Source: Nemertoderma westbladi (Eukaryota > Xenacoelomorpha > Nemertodermatida > Nemertodermatidae). Taken from it: a stretch of 61,028 nucleotides of DNA. Made by a program: the position numbers and the translations under genes. Numbering within the stretch: position 1 is the stretch's first letter; the number at the start of each line of letters is the position of its first letter. The stretch covers positions 1 to 61,028 of the forward strand of contig JAUCBJ010006294.1 in NCBI GenBank assembly GCA_032718475.1, given 5' to 3'. The notes beneath the pieces are model-generated. The model saw only the letters and a program-made list of their open reading frames with translations. It searched no databases and was not told where the DNA came from. Shown here piece by piece: positions 57,801-61,028 of the stretch.

Positions 57801-60380
57801 GGCATGTTTCACATCCACATAGAGGGGTGTGTCAAGAATCTAAATCTAGTATGACAACTACCACGGTTACAGGCGTTAGGGTGGCGGTAGTCGTACTCTA
57901 CCTGGCTATTATTATAACCAACCATATACCGTTGATAATTCCACACTATCTGCAAGTTTCAGTACAGAGATGGAAAAGCGCACTGTTCGTTCGAAAGTTA
58001 CGTAGTTTGAAGCACCAATCTAGTACACTGGAGATAGATCGGTTTGTCTGCCAAACTGCGCTAGTAGGTCCGGGCCTTGAAGCATTATGTTCCTCGCACA
58101 CTTGCCTTTAAGGGGGGGGGGGGGGGGGGGGGGGGGGGGTACACCACCCTATGGACCTTTTTTGCAAATGGCTATAATTTCTGCTTGTGTGTAGTTTTGT
58201 ATATTTTATACCTTTCGGGGGATTAACATATGGCCAAAGATTGGATTCAAAAAAAAAATTTCAAATTTGCGTCGCCCTCTAGCGGCCACCAGCAAAATTG
58301 TTAATTTCATTACAAACACTACTAGTCTCACAATTTTGGGCGAAAATTTTCGAAACTTGGTTTTTCTGAATCAGCATCCTCGGCTCCACAAAACTTATCG
58401 GTTACATTTTTCATTTAGGTCTTAAATATTTTTTAAATATTATTAACTAATATTAATTATTACTTATTAGATATTAACTAATTTCAAGAAATTAATATGC
58501 ACAATTCAAAATTCTAACCGATAACTTTTGATCAAAACCCGAAAAGAAATCAATCAAAAAAAAATTTCGAAAATTGGTTAAGAAATGGCCGAGTAGTAGT
58601 ATTTTGAATGTGAAAAATACAATTCCAAGATAAACGCATTTAAAGTTCAAGAACAATATATTTCAAATGTTCCCGCGCAGCAGGTGAAGGTTTCACGTAG
58701 CACTTAAATTCTTCACAAAGCACGTTAATTAATCGAGCACCTCGGAAAGCTTTTTATTTTGATCAGAATGAGAAGCCTTCACGCGGCACATGAAAAGTTC
58801 ATACAGCACATGAAGACTTCGCGCAGCACGTGAATTATTCTCAGAGCCTGCGGAATTTAAAAAAAAAATAAGTTTATGGTTGTTTCCCAGAATTATTATT
58901 ACTAGCTATTGTTATATTATGATGGTTCACATTTGTTTTTACTAGTAGACAACAAGTCCATTAGACAAACTGTTCAATATGTAATACAAATATCTATTAA
59001 ATATATATTAATTAAAATTTGACGGACATGTTGACAGACAGACAGACATACAAACAGACAGACAGACAGACAAACTGAGAGACAGATTGAGATACAGACA
59101 TAGTGATTAGATAATTCAAAATATGAAAACAGACATCAACATTAAGAAAAATCCTAACAGCAAACATTTAAGATTGCTTATTTTATGCTCTTTTTAATAT
59201 TTCGATGGACAGACAGACAGACATACAGACGGAAAACCAGCCATTACTCGAGAAATAAAAGAGATCTCGCTAAGCCGTTTCCAGATTTGAAATCCGCACT
59301 AAATTCTACTCTAGATGAAATAAAAAAAACAAAAAACGAAAATTTTGACCTGAGGGGACCCCCCCCCCCCCCACCCCCCCCCCCCTTAATGCAATCTTTT
59401 CATTATTGTCTTTGTAGGGGGTAATATTTTGAGTTGTTGGACACACCAACATCATTTGTGTGAACCCGTTACACAGTCTTTACACGGCCAATGAATGGAG
59501 AGCTAGCAGAGCAAGACGTGCATATAACCACATAATGATACAGGGTGACGAACTAAACACATTAGTTAACAGACTGGCGCTAGTTGCTTAAAGATTTTAA
59601 AATAACTACACTAATCCTTAATTTAATGATCTGCAAAAACTTGAAATGCTAATATTTACGCGTGTCGGCCCAATTATTATTAAACGGGAACGTGATTGGA
59701 GCAAGTTTGCGGTGCTGCTTCCCAGTGGTTCGGCCTCGCATCTCTCACAACCGCACATATTGCACGTCTCTCTCTATTATTGTGAACTTCACTCTCCTGT
59801 TAGCTGTGGCCCTACTGGCTGTAGTTTCTTAAGAAAACGTTCACTATTGAGGCTAAATCTTCCGACCATCTGAGAAAGGAATCAATGTATGACTGGGTCT
59901 CCAGTCAATTATAATTCCAGTTGTTGTACATCCTTCCTTACTAATGTGGGTTTTTGGAATTAGCAGAGTTGAATTAAAAAAATCTATAATTAATAAAAAT
60001 GTTAGTAACAGTATGTACCTGCATCATTAAAACAATTTATTAATTTTCAATTTGTATTAAATAATGCTACAATTTTAATTGATCTAAAACTAGAGTCAAT
60101 AACATGCTGGACTGATGGGAGTTTAAACAAATTAAAAACAATGCCACTCCCAACTCACAACCATATTATTAGACACAGTTAACGGCCACGCACCTGATTC
60201 CCTTGTTCGGAGACCCTCTCGCACCCGGAGTATAGACCCACCCGGGACAGCCTGTCGTACCCCCCATGGAGTCGCATGTGACCGTTGAGGGCGGGTAGGC
60301 TGGGGAAGCTCCGATCGCAGACGGGACACCGAGTGATGCCGTCGTCCGGGAAACCGTCCACCGGGTACTTTAGTAAAAGC
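24742..60380 (-). CDS. MIDEAS/TRERF1/ZNF541-family ELM2-SANT corepressor, 12 exons, 5' end outside the window
   Basis: Minus-strand exons: 60380-60194, 57616-57518, 56021-55841, 55363-55169, 53928-53768, 49122-48076, 45377-44988, 44698-44492, 31964-31754, 30481-30224, 25609-25296, 24849-24742. All eleven junctions agree in phase, giving 1118 visible residues. Order: a C2H2 finger (residues about 18-38, CPVC...HMRLH, with PALNGHMRLHGG); a Ser/Thr/Pro-rich middle with 14 tandem 14-residue repeats; a PPYTPPPMLSPARN motif shared with TRERF1/MIDEAS; ELM2 from about 909 (INVGPTFQAEV) to about 1020; SANT about 1048-1095 (PWTQGERRQF ... EFYYKWKRK). Vertebrate members scaffold HDAC1/2 with DNTTIP1 in the MiDAC complex, so a nuclear corepressor role is inferred. 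The gene spans more than 35 kb because four introns hold large arrays. LRRC40 is nested in the 53767-49123 intron. Which vertebrate paralogue is closest cannot be told. Confidence 0.85.
25075..25294. repeat. 22-bp minisatellite of X-box-like palindromes at a 5' splice site
   Basis: The palindrome GTTACCATAGCAAC occurs exactly at 25075, 25169, 25191, 25216 and 25260, and imperfectly at 25097, 25119, 25147, 25238 and 25282. The spacing is 22 bp except 28 and 25 bp steps. It fits the RFX-factor X-box consensus (GTTRCC ATRG YAAC). The last degenerate copy overlaps the donor of the upstream coding exon: on the minus strand the intron begins GTTTGTATAATAAC, alignable with GTTGCTATGGTAAC. Confidence 0.9.
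25296..25609 (-). CDS. ELM2-SANT gene, ELM2 end and SANT start
   Basis: The acceptor is ATATTTTAG|TGTCGA; T plus TG rejoins a Leu codon. The donor is GCACAG|GTTTGT, phase 0. It encodes LELSLHALQRYKGNVLPAL (ELM2 C-terminal helices) and PWTQGERRQFITSFRRYGKD (SANT helices 1-2). The donor itself lies in a degenerate copy of the adjoining 22-bp repeat. Confidence 0.88.
25680..30223. repeat. 48-bp minisatellite, about 94 copies, starting at a 5' splice site
   Basis: Plus-strand unit: GTAGTTCTACTTACAACGTG, then GGTTAGGGGTCGG, then TCTACTACCGGTCGG. The period is 48 bp with 47- and 49-bp variants. On the minus strand (sense for the host gene) each standard unit carries TTGTAAGT, the same donor word as the genuine splice site at 30224/30223. 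The 13 nt TTGTAAGTCGTCC are shared exactly between the true exon-intron junction and many units. ACTGAC variants turn the motif into GTCAGT. The array fills nearly the whole intron. Confidence 0.96.
30224..30481 (-). CDS. ELM2-SANT gene, ELM2 first half
   Basis: The acceptor is TGTTTCTAAG|GTTCTT (phase 1 in) and the donor is GATAATT|GTAAGT (phase 1 out). It encodes IIQPKINVGPTFQAEV, a typical ELM2 opening. An acidic Ser-rich insertion (SSEPGELSEDGNHG) follows, then YETLMWNPGVLNPEDN. The donor is the edge of the 48-bp array. Confidence 0.85.
30930..31440. repeat. dispersed repeat with empty insertion sites (paralogue of 1490-3735)
   Basis: It matches 1490-1510, about 1795-2170 and 3653-3735 as one collinear block, without the two insertions present there. 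It shares CTACATGACAGGTCAGAAAAA, TTGGTTGCGC, TAGGATTCCCTAAATGGAAA and AGAGCTATTAAATAGCGGTT. It gives the pre-insertion state of both elements. It lies in an intron of the ELM2-SANT gene. Confidence 0.8.
31441..31565. repeat. short CACC / CTGCACCACTGT minisatellite
   Basis: A CAC trinucleotide run is followed by about eight imperfect copies of CACCACTGTCTG-like words. It lies in the intron between the TPPPMLSP exon and the ELM2 exon. Confidence 0.8.
31754..31964 (-). CDS. ELM2-SANT gene exon with TPPPMLSP motif
   Basis: The acceptor is TGTCCTGTAG|GTGAAT and the donor is CGTTTTG|GTAGTA, phase 1 out. It encodes RYISHLRSPRFPGSSPPY, then TPPPMLSPARNGPGLY, which strongly recalls the conserved TPPPxLSP segment before ELM2 in TRERF1/MIDEAS proteins. 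Confidence 0.83.
32021..44533. repeat. 50-bp minisatellite, about 250 copies of a coding exon end plus donor
   Basis: Plus-strand unit: TATATTTAGTGGCTCCGGTA, then TGTGGCGTTCTCTAAACTTA, then CTTCGTTGGG. On the minus strand each unit is 42 nt of the upstream exon (coding ERHIPEPLNIPNE) followed by GTAAGTTT. The array is 12.5 kb long with variants of one or two substitutions (GTTGGGGTTATT, TAGGTATAT, AGAAGCTCC) or 1-bp losses that occur in local clusters. The leftmost copy ends in a slightly different donor (GAAG|GTAAAT) only 56 nt from the acceptor at 31965. Confidence 0.97.
44492..44698 (-). CDS. ELM2-SANT gene exon whose 3' end seeds the 50-bp array
   Basis: The acceptor is TTTTCTCCACAG|GATACT and the first donor is CCCAACGAA|GTAAGT. 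It has 69 codons, phase 0. It encodes an acidic stretch (VDVETVDEDGEDDVFLRF) and then RERHIPEPLNIPNE. Those last 42 nt and the donor are the repeated unit of the adjoining array. Missing the first donor adds VSLENATYRSH and a stop. Confidence 0.82.
44699..44987 (-). other. short intron with local palindromes
   Basis: This 289-nt intron separates two coding exons. It contains ACACATATATATGTGT (about 44945-44960) and duplicated CACTGTCCGGGAAC words at about 44840-44880. No tandem array is present. Confidence 0.6.
44988..45377 (-). CDS. ELM2-SANT gene exon (130 codons)
   Basis: The acceptor is TTCACCCGCAG|GTTGAG and the donor is CTGCCT|GTAAGT, phase 0 at both ends. It encodes VEHANVFKFPTGAGYRN, a Pro/Ser-rich linker, NSMLELDLNQVELQQ and ITPDSSSSGD. 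A short Leu-rich amphipathic segment may be a contact site, but no named domain is recognised. Confidence 0.8.
45516..47515. repeat. 19-bp minisatellite, about 105 copies
   Basis: The unit is ATTACTGCATGGTGGACCC, with ACTCATT/CCCATT, GCATGG/GAATAG and GGTGG/GGCGG variants, plus a shorter TTATTGTGGACCC form. Since 19 is not a multiple of three, three units give a 19-residue pattern, which explains the long open frames here. They are not genes. The array lies in an intron of the ELM2-SANT gene, about 560 bp from the donor and 140 bp from the next acceptor. Confidence 0.96.
47516..48075 (-). other. donor-proximal intron with poly-C tract
   Basis: This is intronic sequence with a 22-nt C run at 47858-47879. 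Nothing else is recognised. Confidence 0.5.
48076..49122 (-). CDS. ELM2-SANT gene, large exon with 14 coding repeats
   Basis: The acceptor follows a good pyrimidine tract (GTTTGCCTAG|GTGACG). It has 349 codons, phase 0. The N-terminal part is Ser/Pro/Thr-rich; then come 14 copies of a 14-residue repeat (consensus QPSTNQLPFSDRTS); then an acidic end with DYEEFNETNILDD. The donor AAG|GTTGGA at 48075 is weak, so the exact end is the least certain boundary in the model. Confidence 0.75.
48226..48813 (-). repeat. 42-bp in-frame coding minisatellite, 14 copies
   Basis: The 42-bp unit encodes 14 residues, and no copy shifts the frame or creates a stop. Variation is mostly at three positions: S/G and D/V/E in the FSDR part, and Q/L/H before PST. 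Unlike the intronic arrays in the same gene, its period is a multiple of three, as expected if selection keeps the exon open. Confidence 0.95.
49123..51068. other. intron of the ELM2-SANT gene and 5' flank of LRRC40
   Basis: No exon was recognised on either strand. A 36-bp tandem duplication (GCTGCAACG...TTGTACTGGTTTTGC, two copies, about 50909-50965) lies about 100 bp before the LRRC40 ATG and may be in its promoter. A possible 5' UTR acceptor (ATATGCTGCAG) ends about 20 nt before the ATG. Confidence 0.45.
51069..52847 (+). CDS. LRRC40: leucine-rich repeat-containing protein 40 (LRRC40), intronless
   Basis: A single open frame of 592 residues matches LRRC40 end to end; vertebrate LRRC40 is about 600 residues. 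The N-terminus has LLKQARKTGQLNVSNRSL and WWEQEPLTKLLLSSNQ. About twenty LRRs of the LxxLxLxxNxLxxLP type follow (e.g. LTILDLQDNKLNSLP, LKSLNVSHNRLLALP). An interruption at about 365-400 (RRDIVSRGTQALLEYLRSR then a Ser/Glu-rich linker) precedes a second LRR block. It ends GNPFRQPRSAILAKGTTA, then LLDYLRDRIQT, the family's C-terminal signature. No signal peptide or membrane segment is seen, so it is probably intracellular; the molecular role is poorly defined. It is nested antisense in an intron of the ELM2-SANT gene. Vertebrate LRRC40 genes have many introns, so an intronless full-length copy suggests retroposition or intron loss. Codon use is more GC-rich than the flanks. Confidence 0.96.
   Translation: MAQTRQKFKPPRRPTKQEDIPTTGVSEALLKQARKTGQLNVSNRSLSSVPDSVWEINRAPPEDERLDTFGGGEQESWWEQEPLTKLLLSSNQLLELSPQVEQLSELTILDLQDNKLNSLPQSIGSLLQLKSLNVSHNRLLALPATFTNLINLKSLQLSHNKLRHLGIEVNNLVCLELLDVRDNELASLPPCLGSMTSLTQLMVTNNRLQGLPKEICGAVNLRAIEANSNQMVELPSELGCLRNLEQLYLRHNRLTGIPTLYNASKLKELHMGDNRLTELLTSNIDEIQGVSVLDLRDNKLTDLPDTLASLKLLERLDVSNNNITSLPLSLGSLPQLKSLGIEGNPLRSIRRDIVSRGTQALLEYLRSRVVEPEPSEKSEYFGNSQVAVNYKTLDYSGKKEALVPQSVWSQGVSASVEVVNLSHNQLASLPLDEALPLTTSLRQLNLAFNKLAQTPNQLNLFLRLSHLDLRNNLLSELPQNLSDLASLQEIVISCNKFNNLPEVLYSMTSLETILANDNAIAMIDHKSLANLEHLSSLDLQNNNITLVPPELSLMTSLRSLQLAGNPFRQPRSAILAKGTTALLDYLRDRIQT
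53146..53151 (+). promoter_or_regulatory. candidate polyadenylation signal of LRRC40
   Basis: ATTAAA lies about 300 nt after the LRRC40 stop, followed by a T/G-rich stretch (CTTATTGTTATTGTG). It is plausible but not unique in AT-rich DNA. Confidence 0.35.
53518..53690. mobile_element. small MITE-like inverted-repeat element
   Basis: The left end (GGCATTATTATTCGTTAAT then ACCTCTA) and the reverse complement of the right end (GGCATTTTTATTGGTTAAT then CACCTCTA) form imperfect inverted repeats of about 35 bp. An AT-rich core with further palindromes (ACGCG, AAAATCATTT) lies between. No target duplication was identified. It is intronic. Confidence 0.5.
53768..53928 (-). CDS. ELM2-SANT gene exon, charged
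   Basis: The acceptor is ATATTCACAG|TCGTCC (phase 1 in) and the donor is GCATAC|GTAGAC (phase 0 out). It encodes VRSTIKEEKEKNMVP and ends TRKRLLLPAY. It is the only exon found that reconciles the phase-1 end of the previous exon with the phase-0 start of the next, which supports it. The donor is not a strong one. Confidence 0.65.
54246..54513. mobile_element. 268-bp hAT-like MITE with 8-bp target-site duplication
   Basis: The ends are TAGGGGTGTGTCGGAT and, reversed, TAGGGGAGTGCCCGAT. They are flanked by a perfect 8-bp duplication GAAATAAT (54238-54245 and 54514-54521). The subterminal regions carry repeated CCGG(C/T)C words, in parallel with the CCGGAGC repeats of the element at 22695. It is non-coding and lies in the intron between two ELM2-SANT gene exons. 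Confidence 0.88.
54522..55168. other. intronic, no gene recognised
   Basis: The DNA is AT-rich. A GC-rich patch with GATCGGGATCC at about 54765-54785 resembles one end of another hAT-like element, but no partner end was found. Confidence 0.4.
55169..55363 (-). CDS. ELM2-SANT gene exon, Pro-rich
   Basis: The acceptor is TTCCGTACAG|CGTACC and the donor is AAAGATG|GTGAGT, phase 1 at both ends. It encodes a Pro/Ala/Ser-rich low-complexity segment (PGPRPPSATLVTPSLPP), then NSLGVRTKD. It would be disordered. Confidence 0.75.
55715..55770. repeat. 23-bp tandem repeat, 2.5 copies
   Basis: The unit ACACCAAGCAAAAACACCAG is repeated head to tail just downstream (minus sense) of the exon ending at 55841. 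It is small and otherwise unremarkable. Confidence 0.8.
55841..56021 (-). CDS. ELM2-SANT gene exon (60 codons plus one base)
   Basis: The acceptor is TCCCTTTAG|CGGAAT and the donor is GTGGCTC|GTAAGT. It ends in phase 1, matching the next exon, where C plus CG gives Pro. It encodes a Pro-rich stretch including NALFASLQPPYQPTFFDIL. It is probably disordered. Confidence 0.75.
56173..56757. repeat. 31-bp minisatellite, about 18 copies
   Basis: The unit CTGTGCCGGTATCGGAACTC plus CAAACAACCGG recurs at exact 31-bp steps, with CTACCGG, CCAGC and CCGTGCC variants. No copy contains a stop in any frame on either strand, so long open frames appear in five of six frames; this is a composition effect. It lies in an intron, about 150 bp on the acceptor side of the exon starting at 56021. 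Confidence 0.95.
56925..57210 (+). pseudogene. non-LTR retrotransposon 3' end (C-terminal fragment)
   Basis: The plus-strand reading contains FAGHCFRREDQPVHNLVLW, then QPHGVNKHGGQPMTFLRRIL, KYTGLEDADDLANVM and DSELWRRNFV. This matches the C-terminal region of reverse-transcriptase LINEs (RLRFAGHCWR ... LLWEP ... GR ... LxxDTG ... DLPxAMxDRxxWRxRV). A frameshift separates the first part from the rest. It ends shortly before a GGGTAGCAGCAA-type tail. It is antisense to the host gene. Confidence 0.8.
57518..57616 (-). CDS. ELM2-SANT gene exon (33 codons)
   Basis: The acceptor is CATTTTACAG|GAGTTT and the donor is ATTCAG|GTAAAC, phase 0 on both sides. It encodes a polar stretch (EFTTAMEPATTNHPD ... 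DMISTSIQ) with no known domain. Support comes from splice signals and phase. Confidence 0.7.
57617..60193. other. intron of the ELM2-SANT gene with homopolymer and CAGA repeats
   Basis: No exon was found. It contains a 28-nt G run (58112-58139), degenerate repeats of CAGCACGTGAA-like words at about 58675-58860, and CAGA tetranucleotide tracts (about 59030-59100 and 59203-59225). The CAGA-to-poly-C dispersed repeat is at 59203-59385. An open frame at 57788-58111 (+) has one hydrophobic stretch but no family resemblance. Confidence 0.5.
59203..59385. repeat. dispersed repeat linking a CAGA tract to a poly-C tract, copy 1
   Basis: GACAGACAGACAG is followed by GATCTCGCTAAGCCGTTT, CTCTAGATGAAATAA and TTTTGACCTGAGGGGACC, ending in a C run (59359-59385, one A). 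The same order of words recurs at about 60880-61028. Confidence 0.7.
60194..60380 (-). CDS. ELM2-SANT gene, C2H2 zinc-finger exon
   Basis: The acceptor is TTCTGCAG|GCTTTT, where one base completes a split codon, and the donor is AATCAG|GTGCGT, phase 0. It encodes a canonical finger: Cys-x2-Cys-x12-His-x3-His, CPVCDRSFPSLPALNG then HMRLHGGY. The PALNGHMRLHGG string is characteristic of this family. At least one more exon must lie upstream, outside the window. Confidence 0.85.
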
Positions 60381-61028
60381 CTGCAGAACAGAAATGTACT
60401 GTTGTTTAAAGCACTCTCTACCGGTATGAATAACTTAATAACAAAACGAAAATGATTATTCATAAATAATATTGATATAATAATATGTAAATTGCCCCCC
60501 CCCCCCCAAATGGAGATTTGAAAATTTATTTCTCCATTCCCCCCCCCCCCCCCCCCCCTAGCGGTGAATGGTGGAATTCAAAATCATCGACAAAACGTAG
60601 AGGCTAGATTATTTAAAGAAGATTTTTTTTAATTAAATTAATAAATTTTATTTAATTAAAATTGGCAATAACATTTTAATAAGACATATTTTATAAAGAT
60701 GCAAAAATCATCAAACTTTTTGAAATGGCGGAAGAATAGAATTAGCAAGTCTTGACTTCAAGGCAGCATAACAGTCAAACCATCAAAATGTTCATTACGG
60801 GGTTTTTCTGGTCGAAGATTTCATTTCCGACGTAAATGTTAAAATTTGATGGAGTCTAAAGTGTCTGTATGTCGATCTGACAGGCAGGCGGGGCAGTCAG
60901 ACAAAGATAACCGGATAACTAAAAAGGATTTCGCTAGCCGTTTTAAGATATTCAATCTTCAATAAATTGTGTTCCAGATGAAATAATAATAATAATATTT
61001 TATGCTTTTGACCAATGACCCCCCCCCC
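60381..61028. other. upstream intron with poly-C tracts and copy 2 of the CAGA/poly-C repeat
   Basis: C runs lie at 60495-60507, 60539-60558 and 61019-61028 (cut by the window edge). From about 60880, CAGGCAGGCGGGGCAGTCAG, ATTTCGCTAGCCGTTTT, TTCCAGATGAAATAA and TTTTGACCAATGACC parallel copy 1 at 59203-59385. No exon was seen. Confidence 0.6.

Noticed and set aside
57788-58111. 107-codon plus-strand ORF with one hydrophobic stretch
   Set aside because: There is no family resemblance, no splice context and no second membrane segment, and it is followed by a G homopolymer. It is probably chance.

Overview
The window is genomic DNA of an invertebrate animal, not of a prokaryote. The genes are split by GT-AG introns, encode metazoan protein families, and sit among cut-and-paste transposons, non-LTR retrotransposon remnants and very large minisatellites. 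Long C/G homopolymers and frequent TAGGCCTA-like words suggest a marine invertebrate (echinoderm, hemichordate or lophotrochozoan), but the species cannot be fixed from sequence alone.

Three protein genes are supported. (1) On the plus strand, 4121-10542, is a six-exon Speedy/RINGO-family gene (atypical CDK activator, 276 codons, all junction phases agree). (2) On the minus strand, from beyond the right part of the window (60380) to a stop at 24742, are at least twelve exons of a MIDEAS/TRERF1/ZNF541-type corepressor. It has a C2H2 finger, a long Ser/Pro-rich middle and a C-terminal ELM2-SANT module. All eleven internal junctions agree in phase, and the visible part is about 1118 residues; the 5' end is missing. 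(3) On the plus strand, 51069-52847, is an intronless LRRC40, nested inside an intron of gene 2 on the opposite strand. Gene 2 would be nuclear (the MiDAC histone deacetylase complex in vertebrates), and Speedy acts on cell-cycle or meiotic CDKs. I see no operon-like link between them.

About half of the window is tandem repeats: a 71-bp array (5977-7760), a 60-bp satellite (14630-24496), a 22-bp array (25075-25294), a 48-bp array (25680-30223), a 50-bp array (32021-44533, about 250 copies), a 19-bp array (45516-47515), a 42-bp array inside coding sequence (48226-48813) and a 31-bp array (56173-56757).

The most striking observation is that four of these arrays, in two unrelated genes on opposite strands, begin at a 5' splice site. 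In three of them the donor motif is part of the repeated unit; in the fourth the donor lies in a degenerate copy. Two of the arrays also repeat the last 38-42 nt of the upstream coding exon, so hundreds of decoy exon-end/donor copies lie downstream of the genuine donor.

Other elements include three non-autonomous DNA elements with precise 8-bp target-site duplications (hAT-like), one of them inserted in the 60-bp satellite and one with a paralogous empty site elsewhere in the window. There are also inverted-repeat MITE-like elements and two non-LTR retrotransposon fragments. No tRNA, rRNA or CRISPR was seen.
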